Shown here: piece by piece, positions 34,050 to 35,874 of the stretch
How the letters are laid out: the number at the start of each line of letters is the position of its first letter
How positions within the stretch are numbered: position 1 is the first letter of the stretch
Assembly (NCBI GenBank): GCA_026397955.1
Contig: JAPLTV010000031.1
Span: 1-35,874, forward strand
Direction: 5' to 3'
Length of the DNA stretch: 35,874 nt
DNA from: Verrucomicrobiota bacterium
GTDB lineage: Bacteria; Verrucomicrobiota; Verrucomicrobiia; Opitutales; UBA953
Translations under genes and position numbers: made by a program
Notes under the pieces: model-generated
What the model was told of the DNA's origin: nothing
Databases searched by the model: none
What the model saw: the letters and a program-made list of their open reading frames with translations, nothing else

Positions 34050-34385
34050 TCAGAAAAACCGAACCGTCTTCACCCGCATCTTCTCGTGCTCGGCGTCGGT
34101 GCAAGCAGCATCAATGGGCACAGAGGGGGCTTTGTCGTTCGGCACCACGAGCTTGTTCGCGAGCAGATACTGTTCGACCTCGGCGCCGGAGATGTCGGGC
34201 AGCATCACGCCGTCGATCTCGACGCACGGGGAGAGGCGCTGTCCAGTCTTCTCAACCATCTCGGCGTAGTTCGTCGGGCTGTTGATGATGTCCACGTCCT
34301 GGTAGTTGAGGGCGTACTTCGCCATGATAGCGCGGACGCCATTACTCCAGCCGCAGCTGGGTTTGAGGTAACAACGGATGTTCAT
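34050..34385 (-). CDS. Glutaredoxin-family protein with CGWS active site
   Basis: The 111-residue product has the thioredoxin-fold start NIRCYLKPSCGWSNGVRAIM, where the active site is Cys-Gly-Trp-Ser, i.e. monothiol (CxxS) rather than CPYC. The cis-Pro region is LSPCVEIDGVMLPDISGAEVEQYLL. A 25-residue C-terminal extension (VPIDAACTDAEHEKM) carries another cysteine. It could act in glutathione-dependent deglutathionylation or Fe-S handling. The start is at 34385; the next upstream gene, a response regulator on the same strand, ends 31 bases away. Confidence 0.85.
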   Translation of the reverse strand: MNIRCYLKPSCGWSNGVRAIMAKYALNYQDVDIINSPTNYAEMVEKTGQRLSPCVEIDGVMLPDISGAEVEQYLLANKLVVPNDKAPSVPIDAACTDAEHEKMRVKTVRFF

Positions 34386-34416
34386 GACCGTACCAATGCC
34401 GTCCGGCCGGGGTTAA

Positions 34417-35190
34417 TCAAGCCCGCCGGGGCTTTTTCCCAGATTTGTCGCTGCCGTTGGTGGTCGCAGGCTCATACCAGTAGCCGATGCCGTGGATAGT
34501 GCGTAGGCAGTCGAGCGCCCGGCCATGGTCGGCGTAGGCGTCGCGGATCTTCGCGATATATTGGTCGAGCGAACGGCTGCGGATGTCGGCATGCACGCCC
34601 CAGACGGCGTGGATTAGGCTGTGCCGGCTGATGATGACGCCGGGATTCGCGTGCAGGTGGTAGAGGATGCCGAGCTCTTTGCGGCCGAGCTTCCGCTTCT
34701 TGTTTCCGCCGAAGATGATCTCGAGCCGCTCGGGATGCACCTCGGCTCCGTTGAAGAGGAAGACGTCGGTGCCGAGCGCGGCATTGACGGTGAGGCGGCT
34801 GTCCCCGGCAGTTTCGCTACGGCGTAGGACGGCGCGGATGCGCGCGACGAGTTCGTCCGGGTGGTGGGGCTTGCCGACGAAATCATCTGCGCCCGCTTCG
34901 AGCGCCTGCGAGACGTGATACCCGTCGCGTTGCGCGGAAAGGAAGATCACCGCCGGCGAGTGGCTGAGGCGGCGGATCTTGTCGAGCACCGCGAGTCCGT
35001 CGAGATCCGGCAGGCTCGGGTCGAGCAGCACGAGATGCACATACGACTCTCCCACGAATTTCAGGGCGGTGGCGCCTTTGTGAAAGACTTGGGTAGAGAG
35101 GCCGGCGTTCAGGAGTTGATCGGCGAGCGTGGCGGCGAGGCTACGATCGTCTTCAATAATGACTACCAGGGGCTTCTGCTTGGGGCTCAT
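34417..35190 (-). CDS. OmpR/PhoB-type response regulator (orphan)
   Basis: Two-component regulator with an N-terminal receiver and a C-terminal winged-helix DNA-binding domain. The 257-residue product has the acidic pair IIEDD (Glu13-Asp15), the phospho-acceptor Asp57 in VLLDPSLPDLDG, the switch Ser in FLSAQ and Lys107 in FVGKPHHPDEL. The winged helix covers about residues 150-240 (KLGRKELGILYHLHANPGVI, RSRSLDQYIAKIRDAY, TIHGIGYWYE). No histidine kinase gene adjoins it. A terminator-like hairpin lies about 50 bases upstream of its start. Confidence 0.92.
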   Translation of the reverse strand: MSPKQKPLVVIIEDDRSLAATLADQLLNAGLSTQVFHKGATALKFVGESYVHLVLLDPSLPDLDGLAVLDKIRRLSHSPAVIFLSAQRDGYHVSQALEAGADDFVGKPHHPDELVARIRAVLRRSETAGDSRLTVNAALGTDVFLFNGAEVHPERLEIIFGGNKKRKLGRKELGILYHLHANPGVIISRHSLIHAVWGVHADIRSRSLDQYIAKIRDAYADHGRALDCLRTIHGIGYWYEPATTNGSDKSGKKPRRA

Positions 35191-35233
35191 GCAGAATCAG
35201 GGAGGGGGTAAGACTAGGGGTATTCACTTATGT

Positions 35234-35251
35234 AAAAAACCCCGCGGGGTT
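35234..35251 (-). terminator. Hairpin plus T run, minus strand, in the leader of the response regulator
   Basis: The perfect palindrome AACCCCGCGGGGTT (35238-35251) is followed on the minus strand by four further T, making a six-T run. That is a compact rho-independent terminator for minus-strand transcription, placed about 47 bases before the regulator's start codon. On the plus strand no T run follows. It could end upstream antisense transcription or act as an attenuator. Confidence 0.5.
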
Positions 35252-35276
35252 GCCAAGCCTCATTAAATCCTTCTCT

Positions 35277-35468
35277 ATGATTGAAATGAGCGATGCCCCC
35301 GAGCCATCCCCCCGGCGCAAGCTGACCGTCCGGATCTTCTTGGTCCTGTTCGTGGCCTCCGCGCTCTTCATGTCCTGGTTCGGGGTGAAGCAGCAGCGGC
35401 TGCATGGCCCGAAATCCGACGGCAAGGCCAAGGACCCCTACGAAGACCGTAGCCTGTTCGGCCGCTGA
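35277..35468 (+). CDS. Small single-pass membrane protein
   Basis: A 63-residue product from ATG 35277 (ATG 35286 is also in frame). It has an acidic/proline-rich cytoplasmic N terminus (MSDAPEPSPRRK), one membrane helix (LTVRIFLVLFVASALFMSWFGV) and a basic-to-acidic tail (KDPYEDRSLFGR). I do not recognise a family. It is divergent from the response regulator and upstream of tRNA-Glu. Confidence 0.6.
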   Translation: MIEMSDAPEPSPRRKLTVRIFLVLFVASALFMSWFGVKQQRLHGPKSDGKAKDPYEDRSLFGR

Positions 35469-35509
35469 CCTGCCTGGCAGGGGGGCTGGTACGGGACTTT
35501 CCAAAAATC

Positions 35510-35537
35510 TTGACCAGTGGGACTTCGTTCCTAAGTT
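35510..35537 (+). promoter_or_regulatory. Candidate promoter of tRNA-Glu
   Basis: TTGACC at 35510 and TAAGTT at 35532 are separated by 16 bases, in a locally AT-richer gap, 17 bases before the tRNA. The -35 box is close to consensus and the -10 box is weak. Confidence 0.4.
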
Positions 35538-35554
35538 CCTCACTTCCACCGACC

Positions 35555-35632
35555 GCCCCCTTCGTCTAGCCCGGTCCAGGACACCTCGTTTTCATTGAGG
35601 TAACTGGGGTTCGAATCCCCAAGGGGGCGCCA
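35555..35632 (+). tRNA. tRNA-Glu (anticodon UUC)
   Basis: Complete cloverleaf: acceptor GCCCCCT/AGGGGGC, D arm with TAGCCCGGTCCAGG, anticodon stem CCTCG/TGAGG (one G-T pair) with loop TTTTCAT (anticodon TTC), T arm TGGGG TTCGAAT CCCCA, discriminator G and encoded CCA, 78 bases in all. Confidence 0.97.
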
Positions 35633-35767
35633 GGTGGAAGCTTTTAAGATCCGTACTCTCCCTAGGGGAGGGCGGACCCTTATTTCCGGGTTACTCACAT
35701 TGCCCCTTGCCTAAGTTCAAAATTTATTGAAACATCAGGAAGCCCCTGATCTTAGGCCCTGACCCTG

Positions 35768-35874
35768 ATGAAGCCCCCCTCTGAAAAGTCAGCCGGACGT
35801 CGTAAAAGCCGCCCGTCTTTCGAGCCCCTTCAACCTCACGAGATCGAGCTAGCTGATTTCTTCGTGCGCATGGC
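35768..35874 (+). CDS. Start of an unidentified gene (3' end outside window)
   Basis: ATG 35768 opens a frame that runs to the window end (35 codons). The visible part has a basic, serine-rich N terminus (KPPSEKSAGRRKSRPSF) followed by LQPHEIELADFFVRM, which could begin an amphipathic helix. Too little is visible to name a family. A candidate promoter (TTGCCC at 35700 and TTTATT at 35723, spacing 17) precedes it. Confidence 0.4.
   Translation, partial: MKPPSEKSAGRRKSRPSFEPLQPHEIELADFFVRM

Overview
The window is GC-rich, densely coded bacterial chromosome. It fits Verrucomicrobiota best, probably the Opitutia/Opitutaceae side. That placement is an inference from three things: a glycine-rich membrane protein of a type I associate with that group, a short F1 delta subunit, and a nested palindromic repeat containing paired 'ggtaggg...ccctacc' hairpins. 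No rRNA gene is present to settle it.

Layout. 1-3758 is a urease operon, ureC (5' truncated by the window)-ureE-ureF-ureG-ureD, with a convergent small His-rich membrane protein at its end. 4153-7024 holds fpg, rsmD, rsmE (convergent) and pdxH. 7147-13692 is a full-order F1Fo ATP synthase operon, atpBEFHAGDC. 13785-17692 is a five-gene sugar oxidation operon of the L-fucose/L-galactose type: TIM-barrel isomerase, RbsD/FucU mutarotase, aldo-keto dehydrogenase, zinc dehydrogenase and lactonase. 17689-24922 carries a TonB-like glycine-rich protein, slyX, a membrane protein, an SRAP protein, a mannose-6-P-isomerase-type cupin, a ROK kinase, a glycosyltransferase, a transglutaminase-like protein, an M50 protease and a rodZ-like gene. 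24970-32526 carries an HNH protein, tRNA-Gly, a DUF421 protein, a tightly overlapped operon (M24 peptidase, DUF2103-like protein, pabB, pabC), a CNNM/CBS protein and lgt. 32569-35874 holds a DegT aminotransferase, the nested palindrome, a glutaredoxin, an orphan OmpR-type regulator, a small membrane protein, tRNA-Glu and the start of an unidentified gene.

The most striking observation is a series of damaged conserved genes inside otherwise intact operons. ureF has lost about 16 codons and its frame. atpE stops after the polar loop, so the second helix with the ion-binding carboxylate is missing. The fucU-like gene joins its N-terminal half to its last beta strand. A 14-codon ORF looks like an FmdB-type zinc ribbon cut short. 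rodZ is broken by one base at a T6 run. The remaining sequence of these genes is well preserved, so the losses are either very recent, produced by a repeat-mediated deletion process, or assembly/consensus errors. Reads or a related genome would decide. I see no CRISPR array, transposase, phage or recognisable defence system.
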